NCBI RefSeq assembly: GCF_014197145.1
Contig: NZ_JACIEZ010000001.1
Location: 248,001-312,000 of the forward strand
DNA length: 64,000 nucleotides
From: Gellertiella hungarica
Lineage (GTDB): Bacteria > Pseudomonadota > Alphaproteobacteria > Rhizobiales > Rhizobiaceae
Direction of reading: 5' to 3'
The notes under the pieces were generated by a model. The model saw nothing but the letters and a program-made list of their open reading frames with translations, did no database searches and had not been told where the DNA came from. The translations under genes were made by a program, and so were the position numbers. Shown here in pieces: positions 17,346 through 25,633 of this stretch (position 1 is its first letter; every line of letters begins with the position of its first letter).

Positions 17346-17375
17346 AAAAAAAGAGGCGCCCGCGAGGGCGCCTCT
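17346..17375 (-). terminator. intrinsic terminator of the APC permease gene
   Basis: A perfect 10-bp stem (17352-17361 with 17366-17375, GCGA/TCGC tetraloop) is followed on the minus strand by seven T. It lies just after the permease stop and separates it from the SDR operon. Confidence 0.85.
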
Positions 17376-17396
17376 CTGGGGCGAGGCTGGGGGCTA

Positions 17397-18779
17397 TCAG
17401 CCTTCCGCTCCCGAATGCAGGCCCCAATCGGTCCGCCGGGCCAGCAATGCGGCGTAGTAGAGGCCACCGGCGACCATCATGGCGAGGGTTGCACCCAGGC
17501 TCGGTCGGCCGATCACGGGATCGAGGAAGTTCTGCCAGGCGACATAGACCAGGGCCGCCAGGGCAACTACTGCCGGCAGCGGGAAGAGCGGCATCCGGAA
17601 GAAGCCGTCCTTCGTCTTGCCGGTCTGGCGGCCGACGATCACCGCGATGCACAGCAGTGCATAGATGGCGACCAGCGAGGTGCCGGAGACGACGAGCAGG
17701 ATCTCGAAGGGGATGAAGCAGGCCGCTGCGCCCAGAAGGCCGGCGACGAGGGTCGCAAGCCAGGGCGTGTTCCACTTGCCATGAACGAGACCCAGCGCAT
17801 CGCTCACCGGCTTTGCCCAGAGGCGGTCGCGGCCCGAGGCGAAGAGCAGGCGGGCGGTCTGAAGAACGATGGCAATCACCGCGTTGAAGATCGCGAGCGC
17901 GATTGCCAGGCTGATGCCCACCGTCCAGCCGTGGCCGGCCGTGGAATCGATGAAGTACTCGATCTTCTGCGGTGCGGAGAGCAGGGCCTGCAGATCCGGA
18001 GCGCCGATCAGCACGGCGGCCAGCGGCAGGATCTCGCACAGCGCGGTGATGACCAGCGCCCAGATGATGACCTTCGCCATGGTGTTGCGCGGGTCCTTGG
18101 TTTCTTCGGCGAAATAGGCCGCCCCTCCATAGCCGTTCAGCGCAAAGAGCGCGACGGCGACGGCCGCAAGCGCCGCACCGAAAGGCGCTGCCGTCAGCGC
18201 ACCCGTGGCATCGACCATTTGCGGAGAGGACAGCACCTCCCCCAGCGAGCGCTGCGGTTCGAGGAAGCCGAAGGCAGCAAGCAGCAGCACCGCGATCAGT
18301 TCCACTGCCAGGAACAGCCCGGTGATCCAGGCATTGGTGCGGATGTTGAGGACGCCGACGCCCGCCGCAACCAGAATGGCCGCAACCGCGGCCCACTGTC
18401 CGTTGAGGCCGGGGAAGAGAACCCCGAGATAGGTGCCGATGCCCAGTGCGATGACGGCGATGATGAGCACGATCGAGATCGCGACCATGGTGAAGGTGAT
18501 GAAGCCCCAGGCCCGGCCCAGCACGCGCCCGATCATCACATATTCTGCCCCGGCATGCGGGATGGCGGACGACAATTCCGCGTAGACGAGGGCCATGCAG
18601 AGGCCGATGATGGCGGCCAGCACCAGGCTCAGGAGCGCACCGCTGCCGGCAAGCGCGATCACGCCCGGCAGGATGATGAAGACAGACGAGGCAGGGCTGA
18701 TGGCAGACAAGGTGATCATCACGGCATCGAATGCCGAGAGACTGCGATGCAGCCCTTGGGTGTCAGGGGTGGCGTTCAA
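17397..18779 (-). CDS. APC-family amino acid permease
   Basis: Inner-membrane transporter of about 460 aa with about twelve hydrophobic helices. It starts with a short polar tail and then FDAVMITLSAISPASSVFII, the first helix region of APC-superfamily permeases, and GGAAYFAEETKDPRNTMAKV matches the conserved APC loop. The TTG at 18779 is preferred because GGAGGAGG is 8 bases upstream; an in-frame ATG at 18809 would place that site inside the gene. It is divergent from the TetR gene, which probably controls it. Substrate unknown; an amino acid or amine is likely. Confidence 0.85.
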   Translation of the reverse strand: MNATPDTQGLHRSLSAFDAVMITLSAISPASSVFIILPGVIALAGSGALLSLVLAAIIGLCMALVYAELSSAIPHAGAEYVMIGRVLGRAWGFITFTMVAISIVLIIAVIALGIGTYLGVLFPGLNGQWAAVAAILVAAGVGVLNIRTNAWITGLFLAVELIAVLLLAAFGFLEPQRSLGEVLSSPQMVDATGALTAAPFGAALAAVAVALFALNGYGGAAYFAEETKDPRNTMAKVIIWALVITALCEILPLAAVLIGAPDLQALLSAPQKIEYFIDSTAGHGWTVGISLAIALAIFNAVIAIVLQTARLLFASGRDRLWAKPVSDALGLVHGKWNTPWLATLVAGLLGAAACFIPFEILLVVSGTSLVAIYALLCIAVIVGRQTGKTKDGFFRMPLFPLPAVVALAALVYVAWQNFLDPVIGRPSLGATLAMMVAGGLYYAALLARRTDWGLHSGAEG

Positions 18780-18807
18780 TTCGGTTTCCTCCTCCAAATT
18801 TGAATGC

Positions 18808-18840
18808 AATTAAAATTGACAGGAGGATTTCAATTGTCAA
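18808..18840. promoter_or_regulatory. candidate TetR operator between permease and TetR genes
   Basis: AT-rich repeats: CAATT-AA-AATTG (18808-18819) and TTGAC (18816-18820) inverted to GTCAA (18836-18840). The decamer TTAAAATTGA (18810-18819) recurs at 18908-18917, at the start of the TetR gene. Inverted repeats between divergent genes fit TetR autoregulation; no binding is shown. Confidence 0.45.
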
Positions 18841-18901
18841 TAAAGATTCGAAGCGGCCTTTATGGGCTTGGCTTTCTCAAGCCTCGGTCCAGCGCGAATG
18901 A

Positions 18902-19543
18902 ATGGAGTTAAAATTGAAGGTGACGAAACTGCGCTCTGCCGAGCAGCGCCGACGGGAACTGCTGGATGCGGCGGAGGAGCTGATCGCCGATCAGGGCATT
19001 CATCAGGTCAAGCTCCGGGATATCGCCGGGAAGGCCGGCATGACGCCCAATGCGGCGCTTTACTATTTCGAGACGCTCGAGGCGATCTTCGAGGATGTGC
19101 TGGCGCGATCGCTCACGCGCTATTGCGATGACCGGCAGCTCATTGCCGACGGGGCCGAACCGCCTGCCGTCAAGCTCCGCAAGCTGATTTCCGCCGGCCT
19201 GCCCGGCGGTCCGGAGGACCGGCTGGGACGGCTCATCTATGAAATGGGCAGCTTTGCCCGCACCGACGCGGCCTCGGCCGCCCGCTACATCACGCTCTTC
19301 GAACGCCAGGTGGCGATCTACATGGGCGTGCTGGAGGCTGGTGCGGCGCGGGGGGATTTCCGCCTGGGCGGACCTGCCCGCGAAATCGCCCGCAGTCTGG
19401 TGGTCATGGAGGATGGCCTCGGGCTCGCGCTGACGAACAAGGTACAGACACTCAGGAAGGAAGAGGCCGTCGCGCTTCTTGAAACCTATGCCGGCACCAT
19501 GACCGGCCTGTCGCTTCGGGAGGAAAACGAGAATGATGCATGA
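18902..19543 (+). CDS. TetR-family transcriptional regulator
   Basis: Repressor-type regulator of 213 aa. The N-terminal TetR helix-turn-helix is visible in LRDIAGKAGMTPNAALYYFE, and the rest is an all-helical ligand domain. An ATG at 18902 is used; a TTG at 18914 with GGAG upstream is an alternative. It is divergent from the APC permease and overlaps the P1 peptidase gene by 11 bases, so it likely controls uptake and hydrolysis of one substrate class. Confidence 0.88.
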   Translation: MELKLKVTKLRSAEQRRRELLDAAEELIADQGIHQVKLRDIAGKAGMTPNAALYYFETLEAIFEDVLARSLTRYCDDRQLIADGAEPPAVKLRKLISAGLPGGPEDRLGRLIYEMGSFARTDAASAARYITLFERQVAIYMGVLEAGAARGDFRLGGPAREIARSLVVMEDGLGLALTNKVQTLRKEEAVALLETYAGTMTGLSLREENENDA

Positions 19544-20687
19544 AGGAACCGTGCCGGACCACTGGCTGAAGGCCCCCGACGGCATGCCCCGCGCCCGCGC
19601 CTTCGGGCTGCCGCTGCGCGGCCAGCCCGGCCCGCTCAACGCCATTACCGATGTCGATGGCGTCGAGGTGGGCATGACGACGCTCAACGAGGACCGTGAC
19701 GGCAAGGCGATCCGCACGGGCGTGACCGCCATCCTGCCCCGGGGCAAGGCAGGCACGGGAGCCTCCTGCGCCGCCGCCGTGCACAGCTTCAACGGCAATG
19801 GCGAGATGACCGGCTTCAGCTGGATCGAGGAATCCGGCAGCTTCAGCCAGCCCATCGCCATCACCAATTCCCATTCCATCGGCGCGGCGCATGAGGGACT
19901 GATCCGCTGGATGGTCGCGAACCGGCCGGATGTGGCCCGGCAGTGGATGCTGCCCGTCGCCGCCGAGACCTATGACGGCTTCATGAGCGATATCAACGGC
20001 GTGCATGTGCGGCCGGAACACGTGATCGCGGCGCTCGATGGCGCGTCGGCGGGGCCCGTCGCCGAGGGATCCTATGGCGGCGGCACCGGCATGGTCTGCT
20101 ACGGCTTCAAGGGCGGCAACGGCACCGCCTCCCGGCAGGTGGAGCTTGGCGGAAAAACCTATACGGTCGGCGTGTTTCTCCAGACCAATTTCGGCTCGCG
20201 CGAAGAGCTGACCGTTACGGGAACCTGGCTCGGCGATATCCTCAAGGACAACAATCCGCTGGAGGATCTGGTCCGGTCCGGCGAGGCGCTGGAAGGGGCG
20301 GGCTCCTGCATCGGCATCGTGGCGACCGATGCGCCGCTCATGCCGACACAGCTGAAGGCCATGGCGCGGCGGGTGCCGCTCGGCCTTGCGCGCACCGGCA
20401 CGACCGGCTCGCATTTCTCCGGCGACATCTTTCTCGCCTTCTCCACGGCCAATGCAGGGGTGCTCGACAGCCGCATTCCGGATGCCGATCCGGCGGCCGG
20501 AACGCCCCGGGCCTTCGACATCCTGCCCTGGCCCGCGATGAACGGCCTCTACGAGGCCACCGTGCTGGCGACCGAGGAGGCGGTGCTGAACGCGCTGATC
20601 GCCAACCGGCCGATGGTCGGCAAGGGCGGTCTTGCCATGCCAGCCTTCCCGCATGCGGCGCTGGCCGAGCATGTGACGAGACGTTAG
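19533..20687 (+). CDS. P1 family (S58, DmpA-like) aminopeptidase
   Basis: N-terminal-nucleophile peptidase of 384 aa related to L-aminopeptidase D-Ala-esterase DmpA and beta-peptidyl aminopeptidases. The expected self-cleavage point is Gly257-Ser258 in GAGSCIGIVATDAPL, which makes Ser258 the catalytic N-terminus of the small subunit. NAITDVDGVEVGMTTLNEDR near the start is also family-typical. No signal peptide is present, so it is cytoplasmic. It is coupled to the TetR gene, with GGGAGGAAAA before the ATG. Together with the permease it suggests uptake and cleavage of an unusual amino acid amide or beta-peptide. Confidence 0.88.
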   Translation: MMHEGTVPDHWLKAPDGMPRARAFGLPLRGQPGPLNAITDVDGVEVGMTTLNEDRDGKAIRTGVTAILPRGKAGTGASCAAAVHSFNGNGEMTGFSWIEESGSFSQPIAITNSHSIGAAHEGLIRWMVANRPDVARQWMLPVAAETYDGFMSDINGVHVRPEHVIAALDGASAGPVAEGSYGGGTGMVCYGFKGGNGTASRQVELGGKTYTVGVFLQTNFGSREELTVTGTWLGDILKDNNPLEDLVRSGEALEGAGSCIGIVATDAPLMPTQLKAMARRVPLGLARTGTTGSHFSGDIFLAFSTANAGVLDSRIPDADPAAGTPRAFDILPWPAMNGLYEATVLATEEAVLNALIANRPMVGKGGLAMPAFPHAALAEHVTRR

Positions 20688-20994
20688 CGAACGCAAACGC
20701 TGCTGCCGGAGCCGATCCGGCAGCGGCCCTCTCTCCTCGGCAAGGCGCGGGCGGCATTCTCGCGAATGGGTTGTATCAACTCCTGCGGATGACTTTTGAG
20801 TGTCCGCGGCAAAGCTTCGTTTACCCAGTAATCAGATAGTAATAACTTACAATCAGTTTTGCATGAACCGGTGGCCTCTCTGGCTCCGTCGCGCAGCAGG
20901 ACTTGATCTGCTGTCCCCCTTCGTCATGACGACGTCCACTCTATTGCCCGAAATCTGTTTGCAGTGGCTCCAGAGGCCGCTGCTGGGAGGAATG
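20688..20994. other. intergenic region before the chemoreceptor
   Basis: About 300 bases without a supported gene. A weak hairpin (CTGCCGGA 20703-20710 with TCCGGCAG 20716-20723) follows the peptidase stop but lacks a T run. The AT-rich stretch around 20815-20870 probably holds the chemoreceptor promoter. The chemoreceptor frame stays open upstream to 20800, but nothing there looks coding. Confidence 0.4.
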
Positions 20995-22884
20995 ATGTCC
21001 ATTCGCGCTCGCATCTATCTCGTCGTCGGCCTCATGGGGGCGATCTGCCTCTTCGTGGGTGGCATGGCCGCTTTCGTCGTGCTTCAGTTCGACGCCAAGC
21101 TGGCGTCCTACCGCAACATGGCCGATCGCGCCTATCTCGGCGAGCACCTGAACCGCCAGGTCAGCGCCGTCGTCATGGAAGCGCGCGGCATCTATGCCGC
21201 TGCCAACACCGAAAAGGCGAAGAAATTCGCCGATGGCCTGCTCGAGCAGCTCGACGGCATCGACGAGACGCTGAAGAACTGGCGTCCGCTGGTGCCGGCC
21301 GAGGACATGGCGGCCTTCGAAGCCGTGGTGGCCCGCGCTGCCGAGTTCCGCACCTTCCGTTCCGAAACCGCGCGCCTTGGAACGCAGGTCTCGATCGAGG
21401 CGGCCAACGAGCAGGGCAACAACGAGGCGAACCGCGCCAACCGCAAGGCTTTCCAGGCAGAAATCGATGCGGTCGTCCAGAAGGACCGCGAAACGCTCAC
21501 CGCCATCGAGGCTGACATCGAGGGTTTCCGGTCGACCATGCTGGTCGTCCTGCTGGCCTCCGTCGCAGCCGGTCTTGCCGTGGGCGGCGGCGCTGCCTTC
21601 CGCATCGCCACGCGCGAGATTTCCGGCCCCATCCAGGCTCTTACGGGAACGATGACCCGGATCGCCAACGGCGACCTCGAAGGTTCCATTCCCTACGAAG
21701 GGCGCCCGGACGAGATCGGTCAGATGAGCGCAGCCGTCGCCGTCTTCCGCAAGAACGCGCTCGACATCCGCTCCATCAGTGCCGACGACCGCCAGGCACG
21801 GGAGCATAATGCCGCCTTCCAGGAAAGCGTCGCCGGCCTCGTCCAGGCTGCGAATGGCGGCGATTTCTCCGCCCGCCTGACACGCGACTATGGCCGCGAC
21901 GACCTCAACCAGCTGGCTGCGAGCCTCAATGCCCTGGTGAGCGGCGTCGGCACCGCGCTTGGCGAAATGGGCACGGTGATCCATTCGCTTGCCAATGGCG
22001 ACCTGACCCGCAGCATGCGCGGCCAGTATGCCGGTGCCTTTGCGGAGCTTCAGTCGAACATGAACCATGCGCTCCAGCGCCTGCAGCAGAGCCTCGGCAC
22101 GGTGCAGCATGCCACGGGTGAAATCGGCCGCAACGCCTATGAACTGCGCGAGGCTTCCGACAACCTGGCCAAGCGTACCGAACAGCAGGCCGCGTCCCTG
22201 GAGCAGACCTCGGCTGCGCTCGAGGAAATCACGTCCGCGGTGAAGGCCTCGTCCAACCGTGCGGAAAAGGTGACGGTGACCGTGCAGGAGGCGACCCACA
22301 GCGCCAAGCAGTCGGCTTCCATCGTGCGCGATGCGGTCGACGCGATGGGTCGCATCGAGGCCGCCTCGAGCGAGATCACCCAGATCATCAACGTGATCGA
22401 CGAGATTGCCTTCCAGACGAACCTGCTGGCGCTCAACGCCGGCGTGGAGGCAGCGCGCGCCGGCGAGGCCGGCAAGGGCTTCGCCGTCGTCGCGCAGGAG
22501 GTCCGCGAGCTCGCCCAGAGAGCGGCGCTGGCCGCCAAGGACATCAAGGGCCTCATCACCAAGTCCGGCGAAGAGGTGACCCTCGGCGTCAAGCATGTCC
22601 AGGCAACAGGGGCGGCGCTTGCCGAGATCGAGAGCCGGGTGGTTCGGATCAACGAGGACATCCACGCCATCGCAACGGCCGCACGCGAACAGTCCATCGG
22701 CCTGCACGAGGTCAGCTCGGCGCTGAACCAGATGGACCAGGTGACCCAGCAGAATGCTGCGATGGTGGAGGAAACGGCTGCCGTGACGGGCCGGCTCAAC
22801 GAGGAGGCAGAAGGGCTGCAGTCGCTCGTCTCCGCCTTCACCATCACCGGAAACGAGCGCAGCGCAGGCCGTCGCGCGGCTTGA
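20995..22884 (+). CDS. methyl-accepting chemotaxis protein
   Basis: Transmembrane chemoreceptor (629 aa). TM1 is seen in RIYLVVGLMGAICLFVGGMA, followed by a roughly 150-residue helical periplasmic sensor, then TM2 (TMLVVLLASVAAGLAVGGGA) near 180-205. A HAMP domain follows (ISGPIQALTGTMTRIANGDL), then a second HAMP-like block ending SLANGDLTRSMRGQ. The signalling domain has the conserved hairpin tip IDEIAFQTNLLALNAGVEAA. There is no C-terminal CheR/CheB-binding pentapeptide. ATG 20995 is chosen because GGGAGG ends 5 bases upstream; ATG 20992 is too close to it. Ligand unknown. Confidence 0.92.
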   Translation: MSIRARIYLVVGLMGAICLFVGGMAAFVVLQFDAKLASYRNMADRAYLGEHLNRQVSAVVMEARGIYAAANTEKAKKFADGLLEQLDGIDETLKNWRPLVPAEDMAAFEAVVARAAEFRTFRSETARLGTQVSIEAANEQGNNEANRANRKAFQAEIDAVVQKDRETLTAIEADIEGFRSTMLVVLLASVAAGLAVGGGAAFRIATREISGPIQALTGTMTRIANGDLEGSIPYEGRPDEIGQMSAAVAVFRKNALDIRSISADDRQAREHNAAFQESVAGLVQAANGGDFSARLTRDYGRDDLNQLAASLNALVSGVGTALGEMGTVIHSLANGDLTRSMRGQYAGAFAELQSNMNHALQRLQQSLGTVQHATGEIGRNAYELREASDNLAKRTEQQAASLEQTSAALEEITSAVKASSNRAEKVTVTVQEATHSAKQSASIVRDAVDAMGRIEAASSEITQIINVIDEIAFQTNLLALNAGVEAARAGEAGKGFAVVAQEVRELAQRAALAAKDIKGLITKSGEEVTLGVKHVQATGAALAEIESRVVRINEDIHAIATAAREQSIGLHEVSSALNQMDQVTQQNAAMVEETAAVTGRLNEEAEGLQSLVSAFTITGNERSAGRRAA

Positions 22885-22952
22885 ACCGGGCGCGATGCCG
22901 GGGTGGCTTCAGGCCGCCCCGCTGGCCTCCCGACAGACGCCGGACAGGCACC

Positions 22953-22995
22953 AAAAAGCAAAACCCGCGGCCGAGGCACGCGGGTTTTTGCTTTT
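22953..22995. terminator. bidirectional terminator between chemoreceptor and tRNA-Val
   Basis: A long inverted repeat (AAAAGCAAAACCCGCG paired with CGCGGGTTTTTGCTTTT) has T-rich ends on both strands. It can end the chemoreceptor transcript on the plus strand and the tRNA transcript on the minus strand. Confidence 0.85.
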
Positions 22996-23012
22996 GATAT
23001 CAAAGAGAAGGA

Positions 23013-23087
<75 letters not shown>

Positions 23088-23101
23088 ATCCGATGAGGCG
23101 C

Positions 23102-23130
23102 ATACATCACAAAACCCCTTGCCGCGTCAA
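23102..23130 (-). promoter_or_regulatory. sigma-70-type promoter of tRNA-Val
   Basis: On the minus strand TTGACG (23125-23130) is followed after exactly 17 bases by ATGTAT (23102-23107), close to the alphaproteobacterial housekeeping consensus. It ends 14 bases before the mature tRNA 5' end. Confidence 0.7.
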
Positions 23131-23234
23131 CTGCCTTTTTGATGTTTTTTTGTCAGAACCTTTGAAAGGCCCGGAAATCCGGGGCTCATTGCCTGTGAAA
23201 AAAATGCGGTTACCGGACGCTTCGTCCGGGCATG

Positions 23235-23264
23235 AAAAAACCGGCGGGCAAGCGCGCCGCCGGT
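23235..23264 (-). terminator. intrinsic terminator of cpdR
   Basis: ACCGGCGG (23240-23247) pairs with CCGCCGGT (23257-23264), and six T follow on the minus strand. It lies about 30 bases after the cpdR stop. Confidence 0.8.
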
Positions 23265-23293
23265 TCGGTCGATCCAGTCTCGTCCCTGGGCCG

Positions 23294-23656
23294 TCAGGCC
23301 ACGAGGAGCTTGTTCACCTCATCCACGAGGTCGCGAAGATGGAAGGGCTTCGACAGCACCTTGGCATCCTTCGGCGCCTTCGAATCGGGGTTCAGCGCCA
23401 CGGCGGCAAAGCCGGTGATGAACATGACCTTCAGGTCCGGGTCGAGCTCGGTCGCGCGGCGCGCCAGCTCGATGCCATCCATCTCGGGCATCACGATATC
23501 GGTCAGAAGCAGGGAGAAGGGTTCTTCGCGCAGCCGGTCATAGGCACTTGCGCCATTGTCGAAGGACGAGACCTTGTAGCCCGCCTTTTCCAGTGCCTTC
23601 ACCAGAAACCGGCGCATATCGTTATCGTCTTCGGCGAGAAGGATTTTCTGACTCAT
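23294..23656 (-). CDS. cpdR: single-domain response regulator CpdR
   Basis: A 120-aa receiver domain without output domain. The acidic pocket is EDD (9-11), the phospho-acceptor Asp53 lies in LLLTDIVMPEMDG, and Lys sits in VLSKPFHLRDLV. The near-identical pattern FLVKALEKAGY..SSFDNGASAYDRL is that of alphaproteobacterial CpdR. CpdR in its unphosphorylated state directs ClpXP to polar substrates and so controls cell-cycle proteolysis; phosphate arrives through the CckA-ChpT relay. It is divergent from the N-formylglutamate amidohydrolase family gene. Confidence 0.93.
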   Translation of the reverse strand: MSQKILLAEDDNDMRRFLVKALEKAGYKVSSFDNGASAYDRLREEPFSLLLTDIVMPEMDGIELARRATELDPDLKVMFITGFAAVALNPDSKAPKDAKVLSKPFHLRDLVDEVNKLLVA

Positions 23657-23854
23657 ACTCTGGAACCGCTGCTCGAAAGAGTGAAAACTCGGGATTTCAA
23701 CGCGAGACGTTAGGGCGATTTCGGTAAAGATCTAGTGAAGATCGCCATTTCCTTCCGTGAATTCACATATTTGATGATATGGACTTCGCATTGCCATACT
23801 GGCAACATGCAACATCTTTGTAACAGATGATTTGATTGGGGGCCACGGGAATTG

Positions 23855-24739
23855 ATGCCGCACGACATCAGCGGACATGACCTCTTCGAGGTGCGGGAGC
23901 CCTCGGTTCAGCGCATTCCCTTCGTCTTCAACTCGCCCCACAGCGGGCGCCGCTATCCCCAGAGCTTCCTCGACCAGTCGCGCCTCAGCGGCCAGCAGAT
24001 CCGCCGCTCGGAAGATCATTTCGTCGACGAGCTCTTTTCCGCCGCCACGGCTCTTGGCGCGCCGATGCTTCTTGCCCATTTCCCCCGCGCCTATGTGGAC
24101 GTGAACCGCGAGCCCTACGAGCTCGATCCCCGGATGTTCGACGGGCCGCTGCCGCCTTTCGCCAATATCGGCTCGTCGCGGGTTGCGGGCGGTCTCGGCA
24201 CCATCCCGCGCATCGTTGCGGAAAACATGGAGATTTACGGCGGACGGCTGCCGGTTGCCGAGGCCATCGAGCGGATCGAGACGATCTACAAGCCCTACCA
24301 TGCCGCGCTGCGCCGGCTGATTGCCCGCACCCACGCCCGGTTCGGCTTCTGCATCCTGGTCGATTGCCACTCCATGCCGGGCAATGTCCGTCTTGCAGGG
24401 TCCGGTGACCGGCCCGACATCATCATTGGCGACCGGTACGGGACGAGCGCCTCCGGGACGCTCTCGCGGGCAGCCATCGACATTCTCGACGATCTCGGAT
24501 TCAACGTCGTGCGCAACAAGCCCTATGCGGGCGGCTTCATCACCGAGCATTACGGACGTCCGGCACGCGGACTGCATGCGATTCAGGTGGAGATCAGCAG
24601 GGCGCTCTACGTGGACGAATCGACGCTCGAGAAGACGCGGGCCTTCCCGGCGATGGCCCAGGCGCTCGCCTCCTTCATGCAGCGCTTTGTCGCCCATGCC
24701 TGCCAGGGCGATCACGCAACCGGCCTCGCGGCGGAATAG
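23855..24739 (+). CDS. N-formylglutamate amidohydrolase family protein
   Basis: Zinc-dependent amidohydrolase family (FGase/HutG-like), 294 aa. The N-terminal signature PFVFNSPHSGRRYP and the central LVDCHSMPG contain the His/Asp residues expected to bind metal. Members hydrolyse N-formylglutamate to glutamate and formate, but no other hut genes are near, so the substrate is open. The ATG at 23855 is used; a TTG directly before it is also in frame. A second, divergent family member lies at 59616-60431. It is followed by the hisN-like gene. Confidence 0.85.
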   Translation: MPHDISGHDLFEVREPSVQRIPFVFNSPHSGRRYPQSFLDQSRLSGQQIRRSEDHFVDELFSAATALGAPMLLAHFPRAYVDVNREPYELDPRMFDGPLPPFANIGSSRVAGGLGTIPRIVAENMEIYGGRLPVAEAIERIETIYKPYHAALRRLIARTHARFGFCILVDCHSMPGNVRLAGSGDRPDIIIGDRYGTSASGTLSRAAIDILDDLGFNVVRNKPYAGGFITEHYGRPARGLHAIQVEISRALYVDESTLEKTRAFPAMAQALASFMQRFVAHACQGDHATGLAAE

Positions 24740-24838
24740 CGCTGAAAAAAATCCGCCATTTGCAATCCCCGGCATATGGTCTATTGAAAAGATCTCTTCA
24801 TTTCCGCCGATGCGGGCCATATCCCGAGGGGTTTTCCG

Positions 24839-25612
24839 ATGTATCCAGATCGTGCCTTCTTCAATCGCCTTGCGGATGCCGCCAAGGCGGAGACCCTTCC
24901 GCGTTTCCGTACCGGGCTGGATGTGGTCAACAAGGAGCAGAAGGCCGGTTTCGATCCGGTGACCGAGGGCGACCGCGCCGCCGAACTCGCCATTCGCGCG
25001 CTGGTCGAGGCCCATTTCCCCGAGCACGGATTCCTTGGCGAGGAGCATGAGGATGTCGGCCTTGACCGCGACCTCGTCTGGGTGGTCGACCCGATCGACG
25101 GCACCCGGGCCTTCATTTCGGGCGTGCCCGTGTGGGGCACGCTGATCGGCCTGCAGGAAAAGGGCAGGGCGATCATGGGCATGATGGACCAGCCCTTCAC
25201 CGGCGAACGCTATTTTGCCGACGGCAAGGCGAGCTGGTACTCCGGGCCCGATGGCGAGCGTCAGCTCCGCACGCGCGACTGCACGTCGCTATCCGACGCC
25301 ATCCTCTTCACCACCTCGCCGCACATCTTCGGTGCGGACCTCGAGCGCTACATGCGCGTCCAGAACAGCGTCCGCCTCTTCCGTTACGGCATCGATTGCT
25401 ATGCCTATGCGCTGCTCGCCGCCGGGCATGTCGACCTCGTGGTCGAAAATTCGCTGAAGCCCTATGACGTCGGCGCCCTCATTCCGATCATCGAACAGGC
25501 GGGCGGCATCATGACCACCTGGGACGGCGGACGACCGGAAAAGGGCGGTCGCATCCTCGCAGCCGGCAGCAAGGCCGTGCACGAGGCGGCGATGGAGCTG
25601 CTGAACCGTTGA
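24839..25612 (+). CDS. hisN: inositol monophosphatase family protein, probable histidinol-phosphatase
   Basis: Mg-dependent phosphatase of 257 aa in the IMPase fold. Metal ligands are visible in FLGEEHED and VVDPIDGTRAFI, and a third acidic site is in LKPYDVGALIPIIEQAGG. The RAFISGVPVWGTLIGL segment is typical of the HisN branch, which removes phosphate from histidinol-phosphate, the next-to-last reaction pair of histidine synthesis. It lies 100 bases after the amidohydrolase gene. The gene symbol rests on family resemblance only. Confidence 0.82.
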   Translation: MYPDRAFFNRLADAAKAETLPRFRTGLDVVNKEQKAGFDPVTEGDRAAELAIRALVEAHFPEHGFLGEEHEDVGLDRDLVWVVDPIDGTRAFISGVPVWGTLIGLQEKGRAIMGMMDQPFTGERYFADGKASWYSGPDGERQLRTRDCTSLSDAILFTTSPHIFGADLERYMRVQNSVRLFRYGIDCYAYALLAAGHVDLVVENSLKPYDVGALIPIIEQAGGIMTTWDGGRPEKGGRILAAGSKAVHEAAMELLNR

Positions 25613-25633
25613 GGAGCAGACCGGCGGCAGCCG

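Noticed and set aside
20800..20991. A possible 64-residue N-terminal extension of the chemoreceptor
   Set aside because: No ribosome site at its start, no conservation signal; GGGAGG directly before 20995 marks the real start.
23714..23746. GGCGAT...ATCGCC inverted repeat between cpdR and the amidohydrolase gene
   Set aside because: Arms of only six bases across a 21-base gap; such pairs are expected by chance, and no CtrA-type TTAA-N7-TTAA box was found there.
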